Source: Patagioenas fasciata (lineage: Eukaryota; Chordata; Aves; Columbiformes; Columbidae). Taken from it: DNA of 64,000 bases. The notes beneath the pieces are model-generated. The model was given only the letters and a program-made list of their open reading frames with translations. It had not been told where the DNA came from and searched no databases. A program made the translations under genes and the position numbers. The stretch spans positions 9,472,488 to 9,536,487 of the forward strand of contig NC_092559.1 of assembly GCF_037038585.1 (NCBI RefSeq), given 5' to 3'. Below are positions 12,101-23,616 of the stretch, piece by piece (within the stretch, counting starts at the first letter, position 1; every line of letters starts with the position of its first letter).

Positions 12101-12770
12101 CTTCCCTTACCTTGCCTTGCCTTGAATTGCCTTGCCTTGCCTACACCTTGCCTTGCCTTGCCTTGCTTACACCTTGCCTTACCTTGCATTGCCTTGCCTT
12201 GCCATGCTTTACCTTGCCTTGCTTTACCTTGAATTGCCTTGCCTTCCCTTGCCTTCCCTTGCCTTACCTTCCCTTGCCTTACCTTCCCTTGCCTTGCCTT
12301 GCCTTGCTTACGCTTTGACTTGTTTTGCCTTGCCTTGCCTTTCTTACACCTTGCCTTGCCTTGCTTTGCCTTGCCTTGCCTTGCCATGCCTTGCCTTGCC
12401 TTGCCTGGCCTTACCTTGCATTGCCTTGCTTTGCCATGCTTTACCTTGCCTTGCTTTACCTTGAATTGCCTTGCCTTCCCTTGCCTTCCCTTGCCTTACC
12501 TTCCCTTGTCTTCCCTTGCCTTACCTTCCCTTGCCTTGCCTTGCCTTGCCTTGCTTACACCTTGCCTTGCCTTGCCTTGCCTTTCCTTGCCTTGCCTTCC
12601 TTTGCCATGCCTTGCCTTACCTTGCCTGGCCTTGCCTTGCCTTGCCTTGCCCTGCTTACACTTTACCTTGCCTTGCCTTGCCATGCCTTACCTTGCCTTG
12701 CCTTGCCATGCCTTGCTTTGCCTTGCCTGGCCTGGCTTTGACTTGCCATTCCTTGCCTTGCTTTGTCTTG

Positions 12771-12888
12771 CTTTCCTTTTCCTTTCCTTTCCTTTTCCTT
12801 TCCTTTCCTTTCCTTTCCTTTCCTTTCCTTTCCTTTCCTTTCCTTTCCTTTCCTTTCCTTTCCTTTCCTTTCCTTTCCTTTCCTTTCC
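12771..12888. repeat. Pure (CCTTT)n homopyrimidine run 2
   Basis: The run is preceded by the marker CCTGGCCTGGCTTTGACTTG then CCATTCC, and ends with CCGTG before a CCTTG run. Runs 3, 4 and 5 have the same left flank, so this is a recurring module. Confidence 0.9.
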
Positions 12889-14635
12889 GTGCCTTGCCTT
12901 GCCTTGCCTTGCCTTGCCTTGCCTTGCCTTGCCTTGCCTACACTTTGCCTTGTCTTTCCTTCTCTTACGTTGACGTGCCTTGCCATGCCTTGCCTTGCCT
13001 TGCCTGGCCTGACCTTGCCTTGCCTTGCTTTGCCTTGCCTTGCCTTGATTTGCCTTGTCTTGCCTTTACTTGCCTTGCTTTGCCTTGCCTCTACTTGCCT
13101 TGCCTTGCCTTGCCTTGCCTTGCCTTGCCTTGCCTTGGCTTGCCTTGCCTCGCCTTGCCTTGCCTCGCCTTGCCTTGCCTTGCCTTTCCTTGGCTTCCCT
13201 CGCCTTGCCTTGCCTTACCTTGGCTTGTCTCGCCTTGCCTTACCTCGCCTTGTTTTGCCTCGCCTTGCCTTACCTTGCATTCCCTTGCCTTGCCTTGCCT
13301 TGCCTTGTCTTGCCTTGCCTTGTCTCGCCTCGCCTTGCCTTACCTCGCTTTACCTTCCCTTGCATTGCCTTTCCTTGCCTTGCCTTTCCTTTCCTTGCCT
13401 TTTCTTTCTTTTCCCTGCCTTGCCTTGCCTCGCCTCGCCTTGCCTTGCCTTACCTTGCGTTCCCTTGCCTTGCCTCTCCTCGCCTTGCCTTGCTTTAACA
13501 TGCCTTGCTTTACCTTGCTTTTCCATACCTTACTTAACCATTCCTTGCTTTACCTTGCCTTTCTTTGACTTGCCTTGCCTTCCCTTACCTTGCCTTGCCT
13601 TGCCTTGCTTACACCTTGCCTTGCCTTGCCTTGCTTACACCTTGCCTTACCTTGCATTGCCTTGCCTTGCCATGCTTTACCTTGCCTCGCTTTACTTTGA
13701 ATTGCCTTGCCATCCCTTGCCTTCCCTTCCCTTGCCTTACCTTCCCTTGCCTTGCCTTGCCTTGCTTACACTTTGCCTTGTTTTGCCTTGCTTTGCCTTT
13801 CTTACACCTTGCCTTGCCTTGCTTTGCCTTGCCTTGCCTTGCCGTGCCTTGCCTTGCCTTGCCTGGCCTTACCTTGCATTCCCTTGCCTTGCCTTGCCTT
13901 GCCTTGCCTTGCCTTGCCTTGCCTTGCTTTGCCTTGCTTTTCAATGTCTTGCTTAACCATTCTTTGATTTGCCTTGCCTTTCTTTACCTTGCCTCTCCTC
14001 GCCTTGCCTTGCTTTAACATGCCTTGCTTTACCTTGCTTTTCCATACCTTACTTAACCATTCCTTGCTTTACCTTGCCTTGCTTTGACTTGCCTTGCTTT
14101 GCCTTGCTTTACCTTGTCTTGCCTTCCCTTACCTTGCCTTGCCTTGAATTGCCTTGCCTTGCCTACACCTTGCCTTGCCTTGCCTTGCTTACACCTTGCC
14201 TTACCTTGCATTGCCTTGCCTTGCCATGCTTTACCTTGCCTTGCTTTACCTTGAATTGCCTTGCCTTCCCTTGCCTTCCCTTGCCTTACCTTCCCTTGCC
14301 TTCCCTTCCCTTGCCTTCCCTTCCCTTGCCTTGCCTTGCCTTGCTTACACCTTGGCTTGCCTTGCCTTGCCTTTCCTTGCCTTGCCTTGCTTTGCCATGC
14401 CTTGCCTTACCTTGCCTAGCCTTGCCTTGCCATGCCTTGCCTTGCCTTGCCCTGCTTACACCTTGGCTTGCCTTGCCTTGCCTTTCCTTGCCTTGCCTTG
14501 CTTTGCCATGCCTTGCCTTACCTTGCCTAGCCTTGCCTTGCCTTGCCATGCCTTACCTTGCCTTGCCTTGCCATGCCTTGCTTTGCCTTGCCTGGCCTGG
14601 CTTTGACTTGCCATTCCTTGCCTTGCTTTGTCTTG

Positions 14636-14812
14636 CTTTCCTTTTCCTTTCCTTTCCTTTCCTTTCCTTTCCTTTCCTTTCCTTTCCTTTCCTTTCCTTT
14701 CCTTTCCTTTCCTTTCCTTTCCTTTCCTTTCCTTTCCTTTCCTTTCCTTTCCTTTCCTTTCCTTTCCTTTCCTTTCCTTTCCTTTCCTTTCCTTTCCTTT
14801 CCTTTCCTTTCC
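14636..14812. repeat. Pure (CCTTT)n homopyrimidine run 3
   Basis: It has the same left marker and the same CCGTG right edge as run 2, but the run is longer, so the copy number of this run is variable between higher-order copies. Confidence 0.9.
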
Positions 14813-15778
14813 GTGCCTTGCCTTGCCTTGCCTTGCCTTGCCTTGCCTTGCCTTGCCTTGCCTTGCCTACACCTTGCCTTGTCTTTCCTTGTCTTACGTT
14901 GACGTGCCTTGCCATGCCTTGCCTCTCCTCGCCTTCCCTTGCTTTAACATGCCTTGCTTTACCTTGCTTTTCCATACCTTACTTAACCATTCCTTGCTTT
15001 ACCTTGCCTTGCTTTGACTTGCCTTGCTTTGCCTTGCTTTACCTTGTCTTGCCTTCCCTTACCTTGCCTTGCCTTGCTTACACCTTGCCTTGCCTTGCCT
15101 TGCTTACACTTTACCTTACCTTGCATTGCCTTGCCTTGCCATGCTTTACCTTGCCTCGCTTTACTTTGAATTGCCTTGCCATCCCTTGCCTTCCCTTGCC
15201 TTGCTTACACCTTGCCTTGCCTTGCCTTGCTTACACCTTGCCTTACCTTGCATTGCCTTGCCTTGCCATGCTTTACCTTGCCTCGCCATGCTTTACCTTG
15301 CCTCGCTTTACTTTGAATTGCCTTGCCATCCCTTGCCTTCCCTTCCCTTGCCTTACCTTCCCTTGCCTTGCCTTGCTTACACTTTGCCTTGTTTTGCCTT
15401 GCTTTGCCTTTCTTACACCTTGCCTTGCCTTGCTTTGCCTTGCCTTGCCTTGCCATGCCTTGCCTTGCCTTGCCTGGCCTTACCTTGCATTGCCTTGCTT
15501 TGCCATGCTTTACCTTGCCTTGCTTTACCTTGAATTGCCTTGCCTTCCCTTGCCTTCCCTTGCCTTCCCTTGCCTTACCTTCCCTTGCCTTGCCTTGCCT
15601 TGCCTTGCTTACACCTTGCCTTGCCTTGCCTTGCCTTGCCTTGCCTTGCCTTGCCTTGCCTTGCCTTGCCTTGCCTTGCTTTGCCATGCCTTGCCTTGCC
15701 TTGCCTGGCCTTGCTTTGCCTTGCTTTGCCTTGCCTGGCCTGGCTTTGACTTGCCATTCCTTGCCTTGCTTTGCCTTG

Positions 15779-15972
15779 TTTTCCTTTTCCTTTCCTTTCC
15801 TTTCCTTTCCTTTCCTTTCCTTTCCTTTCCTTTCCTTTCCTTTCCTTTCCTTTCCTTTCCTTTCCTTTCCTTTCCTTTCCTTTCCTTTCCTTTCCTTTCC
15901 TTTCCTTTCCTTTCCTTTCCTTTCCTTTCCTTTCCTTTCCTTTCCTTTCCTTTCCTTTCCTTTCCTTTTTTT
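15779..15972. repeat. Pure (CCTTT)n homopyrimidine run 4
   Basis: It carries the same left marker as runs 2 and 3 and is the longest run in the window, ending in a T-rich CCTTTTTTTGCC edge. Confidence 0.9.
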
Positions 15973-17436
15973 GCCTTGCCTTGCCTTGCCTTGCCTTGCC
16001 TTGCCTTGCCTTGCCTTGCCTTGCTTTGCCTTGCCTTGCCTTGCCTTGCCTTGCCTTGCCTTGCCTTTACTTGCCTTTACTTGCCTTGCTTTGCCTTTAC
16101 TTGCCTTGCTTTGCCTTGCCTCTACTTGCCTTGCCTTGCTTTACCTTGCCTTGCCTTGCCTCTACTTGCCTTGCCTTGCTTTAACTTGCCGTGCTTTACC
16201 TTGAATTGCCTTGCCTTACTTTACATTGCCTTGCATTGCCTTCTATTGCCTAGCCTTGCCTTGCCTTGCCTTGCCTTGACTTGGCTTGGCTTGCCTCGCC
16301 TTGCCTTGCCTCGCCTTGCCTTGCCTTGCCTTTCCTTGGCTTCCCTCGCCTTGCCTTACTTTACAGAGCCTTGCTTTGCCTTACCTTGGCTTGTCTCGCC
16401 TTGCCTTACTTTACAGTGCCTTGCTTTGCCTTCCATTGCCTAGCCTTGCCTTGCCTTCCCTTGCCTTGCCTTGCCTCACCTTGCCTTACCTCGCTTTACC
16501 TTCCCTTGCATTGCCTTGCCTTGCCTTGCCTTTCCTTTCCTTGCCTTTCCTTTCCTTGCCTTTTCTTTCTTTTCCTTGCCTTGCCTTGCCTCGCCTCGCC
16601 TCGCCTCGCCTCGCCTCGCCTTGCCTTGCCTTACCTTGCCTTCCCTTGCCTTGCCTCTCCTCGCCTTGCCTTGTTTTAACATGCCTTGCTTTACCTTGCT
16701 TTTCCATACCTTACTTAACCATTCCTTGCTTTAACTTGCCTTGCTTTGACTTGCCTTGCTTTGCCTTGCTTTACCTTGTCTTGCCTTCCCTTACCTTGCC
16801 TTGCTTTGCCTTGCCTTGCCTTGCCTTGCCTTACCTTGCATTGCCTTGCCTTGCCATGCTTTACCTTGCCTCGCTTTACTTTGAATTGCCTTGCCATCCC
16901 TTGCCTTCCCTTCCCTTGCCTTACCTTCCCTTGCCTTGCCTTGCCTTGCTTACACTTTGCCTTGTTTTGCCTTGCTTTGCCTTTCTTACACCTTGCCTTG
17001 CCTTGCTTTGCCTTGCCTTGCCTTGCCTGGCCTTACCTTGCATTGCCTTGCTTTGCCATGCTTTACCTTGCCTTGCTTTACCTTGAATTGCCTTGCCTTC
17101 CCTTGCCTTCCCTTGCCTTACCTTCCCTTGCCTTGCCTTGCCTTGCCTTGCTTACACCTTGCCTTGCCTTGCCTTTCCTTTCCTTGCCTTGCCTTGCCTT
17201 GCCTTGCCTTGCCTTGCCTTGCCTTGCCTTGTTTTGCCTTGCTTTGCTTACACCTTGCCTTGCCTTTCCTTGTCTTACGTTGTCGTGCCTTGCCTTGCCT
17301 TGCCTTGCCTTTTCTTTCCTTCCCTTTCCTTTCCTTTCCTTTCCTTTCCTTGCCTTGCCTTGCCTTGCCTTGCCTTGCCTTGCCTTGCCTTGCCTTGCCT
17401 TGCCTTGCCTTGCCTTGCCTTTTCTTTCCTTCCCTT

Positions 17437-20400
17437 GCCTTGCCTTGCCTCTACTTGCCTTCCCTTGCTTTAACTTGCCGTGCTTTACCTTGAATTGCCT
17501 TGCTTTACTTTACATTGCCTTGCTTTGCCTTCCATTGCCTAGCCTTGCCTTTCCTTTCCTTTCCTTGCCTTTCCTTTCCTTGCCTTTCGTTTCCTTGCCT
17601 TGCCTTTCCTTTCCTTTCCTTGCCTTGCCTTTCCTTGCCTTGCCTTTCATTTCCTTGCCTTGCCTTGCCTTGCCTTTCCTTGCCTTTCCTTGCCTTGCCT
17701 TGCCTTGCCTTGCCTTTCCTTTCCTTGCCTTGCCTTGCCTTGCCTTGCCTTGCCTTGCCTTGCCTTGTTTTGCTTTGCTTTGCTTACACCTTGCCTTGCC
17801 TTTCCTTGTCTTACCTTGCCGTGCCTTGCCTTGCCTTGTCTTACCTTGCCGTGCCTTACCTTGCCTAGCTTTACCTTGAATTTCCTTGCCTTTCCTTGGC
17901 TTGCTTTGCTTTGCTTTGCCTTGCCTTACCTTGCCTTCCTTTACCTTGCCTTACCTTCCTTTACCTTTCCTGGTCATGCTTTGCCTTGCCATGCCTTGCC
18001 TTGTTTTGCCCTGCCTTGTTGTGCCATGCCTTGCCTTACCTTGTTTTGGCTTATCTTGAGTTGCCTTGCCTTTCTTCGCCTTTCTTTGCTTTACGTTGTC
18101 TTGCCTTGCCTTTGCTTACCTTTCCTTGTTTTGCCTTGCCTTGCCCTGCCTTGCCTTGCCTTGCCTTGCCTTGACTTGACTTGCCTTGCTTTGCCTTGCC
18201 TCTACTTGCCTTGCCTTGCTTTACCTTGCCGTGCTTTACCTTGAATTGCCTTGCCTTGCCTTACTTTACGTTGCCTTGCCTTGCTTTCCATTGCGTAGCC
18301 TTGCCTTGCCTTGCTTACACCTTCCCTTGCCTTGCCTTGCCTTGCCTTGCTTACGCTTTGCCTTGTTTTGCCTTGCTTTGCCTTTCTTACACCTTGCCTT
18401 GCCTTGCTTTGCCTTGCCTTGCCATGCCTTGCCTTGCCTTGCCTGGCCTTACCTTGCATTGCCTTGCTTTGCCATGCTTTACCTTGCCTTGCTTTACCTT
18501 GAATTGCCTTGCCTTCCCTTGCCTTCCCTTGCCTTACCTTCCCTTGCCTTGCCTTGCCTTGCTTACACCTTGCCTTGCCTTGCCTTGCCTTGCCTTGCCT
18601 TGCTTTGCCTTGCCTTTCCTTGCCTTGCCTTGCCTTGCCTTGCCTTGCCTTGCCTTACCTTGCCTTGCCTTGCCTTGCCTTGCCTTGATTTGCCTTGCCT
18701 TGCTTTTACTTGCCTTGCTTTGCCTTGCCTCTACTTGCCTTGCCTTGCCTTGCCTCTACTTGCCTTGCCTTGCCTCTACTTGCCTTGCCTTGCTTTAACT
18801 TGCCGTGCTTTACCTTAAATTGCCTTGCCTTACTTTACATTGCCTTGCTTTGCCTTCCATTGCCTAGCCTTGCCTTGCCTTGCCTTGCCTTGACTTGGCT
18901 TGGCTTGCCTCGCCTTGCCTTGCCTCGCCTTGCCTTGCCTTGCCTTTCCTTGGCTTCCCTCGCCTTGCCTTGCCTTACCTTGGCTTGTCTCGCCTTGCCT
19001 TACTTTACAGAGCCTTGCTTTGCCTTACCTTGGCTTGTCTCGCCTTGCCTTACTTTACAGTGCCTTGCTTTGCCTTCCATTGCCTAGCCTTGCCTTGCCT
19101 AGCCTTGCCTTGCCTTGCCTTGCCTTGCCTTGCCTCGCCTTGCCTTACCTCACTTTACCTTCCTTTGCATTGCCTTTCCTTGCCTTGCCTTTCCTTTCCT
19201 TGCCTTTCCTTTCCTTGCCTTTTCTTTCTTTTCCTTGCCTTGCCTTGCCTCGCCTCGCCTCGCCTTGCCTCGCCTCGCCTTGCCTTGACTTACCTTGCCT
19301 TCCCTTGCCTTGCCTTTCCTCGTCTTGCCTTGTTTTAACATGCCTTGCTTTACCTTGCTTTTCCATACCTTACTTAACCATTCTTTGCTTTAACTTGCCT
19401 TGCTTTGACTTGCCTTGCTTTGCCTTGCTTTACCTTGTCTTGCCTTCCCTTACCTTGCCTTGCCTTGCCTTGCCTTGCTTACACCTTGCCTTGCCTTGCC
19501 TTCCTTACACCTTGCCTTGCCTTGCCTTGCTTTCACCTTGCCTTACCTTGCATTGCCTTGCCTTGCCATGCTTTACCTTGCCTCGCTTTACTTTGAATTG
19601 CCTTGCCATCCCTTGCCTTCCCTTCCCTTGCCTTACCTTCCCTTGCCTTGCCTTGCCTTGCCTTGCTTACACTTTGCCTTGTTTTGCCTTGCTTTGCCTT
19701 TCTTACACCTTGCCTTGCCTTGCTTTGCCTTGCCTTGCCTTGCCATGCCTTGCCTTGCCTTGCCTGGCCTTACCTTGCATTGCCTTGCTTTGCCATGCTT
19801 TACCTTGCCTTGCTTTACCTTGAATTGCCTTCCCTTGCCTTACTTTCCCTTGCCTTACTTTCCCTTGCCTTGCCTTGCCTTGCCTTGCCTTGCCTTGCTT
19901 ACACCTTGCCTTGCCTTGCCTTGCCTTGCCTTGCCTTGCCTTGCTTTGCTTTGCCATGCCTTGCCTTACCTTGCCTGGCCTTGCCTTGCCTTGCCTTGCC
20001 CTGCTTACACTTTACCTTGCCTTGCCCTGCCATGCCTTACATTGCCTTGCCTTGCCATGCCTTGCTTTGCCTTGCCTGGCCTGGCTTTGACTTGCCATTC
20101 CTTGCCTTGCTTTGCCTTGCTTTCCTTTTCCTTTCCTTTCCTTTCCTTTCCTTTCCTTTCCTTTCCTTTCCTTTCCTTTCCTTTCCTTTCCTTTCCTTTC
20201 CTTTCCTTTCCTTTCCTTTCCTTTCCTTTCCTTGCCTTGCCTTGCCTTGCCTTGCCTTGCCTTGCCTTGCCTTGCCTTGCCTTGCCTTGCCTTGCCTTTT
20301 CTTTCCTTCCCTTGCCTTGCCTTTCCTTGCCTTTCCTTGCCTTGCCTTGCCTTGCCTTGCCTTGCCTTGCCTTTCCTTGCCTTTTCTTTCCTTCCCTTGC

Positions 20401-21390
20401 CTTGCCTTGCCTTGCCTTGCCTTGCCTTGCCTTGCCTTTCCTTGCCTTTCCTTGCCTTTCCTTGCCTTTTCTTTCCTTCACTTGCCTTGCCTTGCCTCTA
20501 CTTGCCTTCCCTTGCTTTAACTTGCCGTGCTTTACCTTGAATTGCCTTGCTTTACTTTACATTGCCTTGCTTTGCCTTCCATTGCCTAGCCTTGCCTTTC
20601 CTTTCCTTGCCTTTCCTTTCCTTGCCTTTCGTTTCCTTGCCTTGCCTTTCCTTTCCTTTCCTTTCCTTGCCTTTCCTTTCCTTGCCTTTCCTTTCCTTGC
20701 CTTGCCTTACCTTGCCTTTCCTTTCCTTGCCTTGCCTTACCTTGCCTTTCCTTTCCTTTCCTTGCCTTGCCTTGCCTTGCCTTGCCTTTCCTTGCCTTGC
20801 CTTGCCTTTCCTTGCCTTGCCTTGCTTTGCTTACACCTTGCCTTGCCTTTCCTTGTCTTACCTTGCCGTGCCTTGCCTTGCCTTGTCTTACCTTGCCGTG
20901 CCTTACCTTGCCTAGCTTTACCTTGAATTTCCTTGCCTTTCCTTGGCTTGCTTTGCTTTGCTTTGCCTTGCCTTACCTTGCCTTACCTTCCTTTACCTTT
21001 CCTGGTCATGCTTTGCCTTGCCATGCGTTGCCTTGTTTTGCCCTGCCTTGTTGTGCCATGCCTTGCCTTACCTTGTTTTGGATTGCCTTGAGTTGCCTTG
21101 CTTTTCTTTCCTTTTTTTGCCTTGCCTTGTTTTGGCTTATCTTGAGGTGCCTTGCCTTTCTTCGCCTTTCTTTGCTTTACCTTGTCTTGCCTTGCCTTTG
21201 CTTACCTTTCCTTGTTTTGCCTTGCCTTGCCCTGCCTTGCCTTGCCTTGCCTTGCCTTGACTTGACTTGCCTTGCTTTGCCTTGCCTCTACTTGCCTTGC
21301 CTTGCTTTACCTTGCCGTGCTTTACCTTGAATTGCCTTGCCTTGCCTTACTTTACGTTGCCTTGCCTTGCTTTCCATTGCGTAGCCTTGC
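17437..21390. repeat. About 3.05-kb tandem duplication inside pentamer satellite block 2
   Basis: A series of rare variants at 17437-18290 (CTACTTGCCTTCCCTTGC, CTTTCGTTTCC, GTCTTACCTTGCCGTGCC twice, CTTGAATTTCC, CCTGGTCATGC, GTTGTGCCATGCC, GGCTTATCTTGAG) reappears in the same order at about 20485-21390. The matching points are offset by roughly 3.05 kb. A smaller relation of about 2.6 kb links 16276-16740 with 18892-19410. Confidence 0.75.
20120..20232. repeat. Pure (CCTTT)n homopyrimidine run 5
   Basis: The left marker is the same again; the run passes directly into a CCTTG run without the CCGTG edge. Confidence 0.9.
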
Positions 21391-22159
21391 CTTGCCTTGC
21401 TTACACCTTCCCTTGCCTTGCCTTGCTTTACCTTGCCTTGCCTTGCCTTACTTTACAGTGCCTTGCCTTGCCTTGCCTTACCTCGCCTTGCCTTGCCTTG
21501 CTTTGCCTTGCCTTGACTTGCCTTGCCATGCCTTGCCTTACCTTGCCTTGCCTTGTCTTGCCTTGTCTGGTCTGGCTTTGCCTTGCCTTGTCTTGCATTG
21601 CATTGCCTTTCCTTGCCTTGCTTTGCCTTGCCTTGCCCTCGCTTTGCTTTGCTTTGCATTGCCTTACTTTACTTTGCCTTGCTTTACCTTGCTTTACTTT
21701 GCCTTGTCTTACCTTGCCTTGCTTTGCCTTGCCTTGCCTTGACTTGCCTTGACTTTCCTTGCCTTGTCTTTCCTTGCCTTGCTTTGCCTTGCCTTCCCTT
21801 TCCTTGCCTTGCTTTGCCTTGCCTTCCCTTTCCTTGCCTTGCTTTGCCTTGCCTTCCCTTTCCTTGCCTTGCTTTGCCTTGCCTTCCCTTGCCTTGACTT
21901 TCCTTGCCTTTCCTTGCCTTTTTTTCCTTTTCCTTTCCTTGCCTTGTTTTGCCTTGCCTTGCCTTACCTTGCCTTGCCTTACCTTTCTTGGCCTTGCGTG
22001 CCCTTGCCTTGCATTCCATTGCCTTGCCTTGCTTTACCCTTCTTTGCATTGCCTTGCTTTACCTTTCCTCGCCTTTCCTCGCCTTGCCTTTGTTTTCCTC
22101 CTCTTTCCTCGACTTGCCTTGCCTTGCCTTGCCTTGCTGTGTCTTGTTTTGTTGGCATC

Positions 22160-22391
22160 TGTCAGGCCCTATTGAGGTACAGATATGACTCTTGAGATTG
22201 TAAAGAAGGTATGTATTTCCTTATCTATTTACGGCGCTGGACACACAAGGAATCATTTCACCTAATACATGTGTAAATTTCCAGTAGCTGTGAGCTTGGT
22301 TAAATGGGGTAAAGTGTTACTTATTCATGAAAGTTGTAGGAACGTCTATGCATATTCATAACCTTTCCCCGAGAAGGTAGTTCGTATTACA
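22160..22391 (-). mobile_element. Small LTR, copy 1 (family shared with 41779-41984)
   Basis: Read on the minus strand the segment starts TGTAATACGAAC and ends in CCTGACA, so it has TG...CA ends. A second copy in the same orientation lies at 41779-41984, sharing for example ACCTTCTTTA and GAAATGATTCC, with small indels. An A/T-rich stretch near the 3' end could hold the poly(A) signal. It sits exactly at the edge of the pentamer satellite. Orientation matches the retroviral genes to its right, so it may be their 3' LTR after an internal env deletion. I see no polypurine tract next to it. Confidence 0.6.
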
Positions 22392-22700
22392 TGTCGAGGT
22401 GGACATAACCTAATTTATTTGACAGAATTTCAGATAGGTTTTGTTTAATTACTACACATTTATATCTCTCTCCTGCGTAAGTGGGCATTGTGATATATAT
22501 ACTCTGATTATTTTGATTCCAAAGCACCAATTTAAAGTGTCCCCCCATGGTTTTATTCAGATCTTGCCCATGCCAATTTTCATCCCACCTGTGTGCTAAG
22601 GTTATGGCTGTAAGAAATACCATTTTCCAGGTTGCACCTGGGTTACCCTTTATGGTGCTTTGCAGGCTTTCTTCACTCTAGAATGATGGATCTGGGTGTT
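22387..22700 (-). pseudogene. Retroviral env, N-terminal fragment
   Basis: An ATG at 22623 opens a 78-codon frame after the integrase tail, in a different frame, which is the usual place for env in gammaretrovirus-like elements. It starts with a short hydrophobic stretch and contains three N-glycosylation sequons (NKT, NQS, NLS), fitting the start of a surface subunit. The frame is cut off at the LTR at 22391, so the rest of SU and all of TM are missing. The assignment rests on position, hydrophobic start and sequons; sequence similarity was not tested. Confidence 0.4.
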
Positions 22701-23260
22701 CCGTTCTTTAATCTTGATAGCAGTGAAGGATGTCAAGAGGACTTCAAATGGACCTTCCTATTGTGGTTCAAAAGTCCTTTTCTGCAAGAGACTTCACATA
22801 TACATAATTGCCCAATTGAATGTTATGTAGTGGCCCATCCAAACCTCTACTCTAAGTTCCAAACACATTTCCCAATTTTTTTAAGTTTTTACCCAGTGCT
22901 ACCATATACGAAGTCATAATTTCGTCCCCTACTTGAGCAGACATCCCCTTCTGTACACTATAGGGTCTCCCATACAAGATTTCTAAACGACTCAACCCTT
23001 GCTTTGCCCTTGGCCTTGTTTGTATATGCAAGAGGACCAAAGGCAAAGACTGAGGCCAAGCCAAATTCGCCTCCTGCCCCAGTTTTACAATTTGTTTTTT
23101 AATTAGATTATTCTTTTTTTTTTTTCCAACCTTGCCACTGGATTGAGGACGATAAGGGGTATGTAGTTGCCAGTCTATTCCCAAGTGCTGACTGATTTGC
23201 TCTACAACTTTTGAAATAAAATGTGGCCCTTTATCAGAGGATATAACAGCTGGAACTCCA
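22640..23260 (-). pseudogene. Retroviral integrase, C-terminal half (gammaretrovirus-like)
   Basis: Minus-strand fragments read as the end of an integrase, the enzyme that joins viral DNA to the host genome. At 23184-23130 there is a [11 protein letters not shown] segment of the type surrounding the last catalytic acidic residue of the DDE core (E is replaced by K in the visible frame). It is followed by the [14 protein letters not shown] linker and, across a frame change, a C-terminal domain near 22850-22680 with the GNYVYVKSL pattern typical of gammaretroviral integrases. Several stops and frame shifts make it inactive. It continues the RNase H fragment on its right and precedes the env fragment. 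Confidence 0.75.
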
Positions 23261-23616
23261 AACCTTGGTATTATTTATTGTACTAATGCTTTAGTTACCT
23301 CTCGAGTTTTTGCTGTTCTGGTAGGGAATGCTTCTGGCTAACCTGAAAAGTCATTTGTTAGTACCAACATATATCAGCACCCCCCTTTTCTTGGGAGTTT
23401 CAAAAAATCATTTTGCCAATGTTGCCCCGGTCCATTTCCTTTCCCAATTTGACCCATTTCTGTCTTGGGTATATTCTTAAGATTAGCCTAGAGGCAAAGA
23501 TTTCATTGCTGTGCTTCTGTTCCCCAATGTCTCTTTCTGTGTTCTTTTCTTACTAAAGGCCAAACTAAATAGGAGATAACAATAGCTGTTCCCTGTGGGG
23601 TGTGAGCCCACCCTTC
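23260..23616 (-). pseudogene. Integrase N-terminal/central region, heavily degraded
   Basis: The segment lies between recognisable RNase H (right) and integrase C-terminal (left) sequence of the same minus-strand element, so it should hold the zinc-binding and first catalytic parts of integrase. Many stops and shifts are present and no single frame is long. I could not place the individual metal-binding residues with confidence. Confidence 0.45.

Larger units (their letters stand above)
7121..22159. repeat. Pentanucleotide satellite block 2, diverged, with kilobase-scale higher-order repeats
   Basis: This is the same CCTTG/CCTTT theme as block 1 but with many more variants (CTTTACC, CCTCG, CTTACACC, CTTTGAATTGCC, CCTGG, CCATG). 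Marker strings recur many times. TTTTCCATACCTTACTTAACC is seen near 8489, 10610, 11278, 12013, 13518, 14036, 14968, 16698 and 19358; a sister form, TTTTCAATGTCTTGCTTAACC, lies near 10510, 11178, 11917 and 13936. A segment near 17447-18290 repeats near 20494-21390, an offset of about 3.05 kb. No coding signal is credible; long open frames follow from the 15-base periodicity. The array ends at a small LTR at 22160. Confidence 0.95.

Noticed and set aside
1..22159. CRISPR array or telomeric repeat
   Set aside because: Units are contiguous five-base tandem repeats with no unique spacers and are not TTAGGG; the organism is a vertebrate.
7005..22195. Open frames of 100-800 codons throughout satellite block 2
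   Set aside because: Same periodicity artefact; no start context, no conserved domain, and copies differ by frame-breaking indels.
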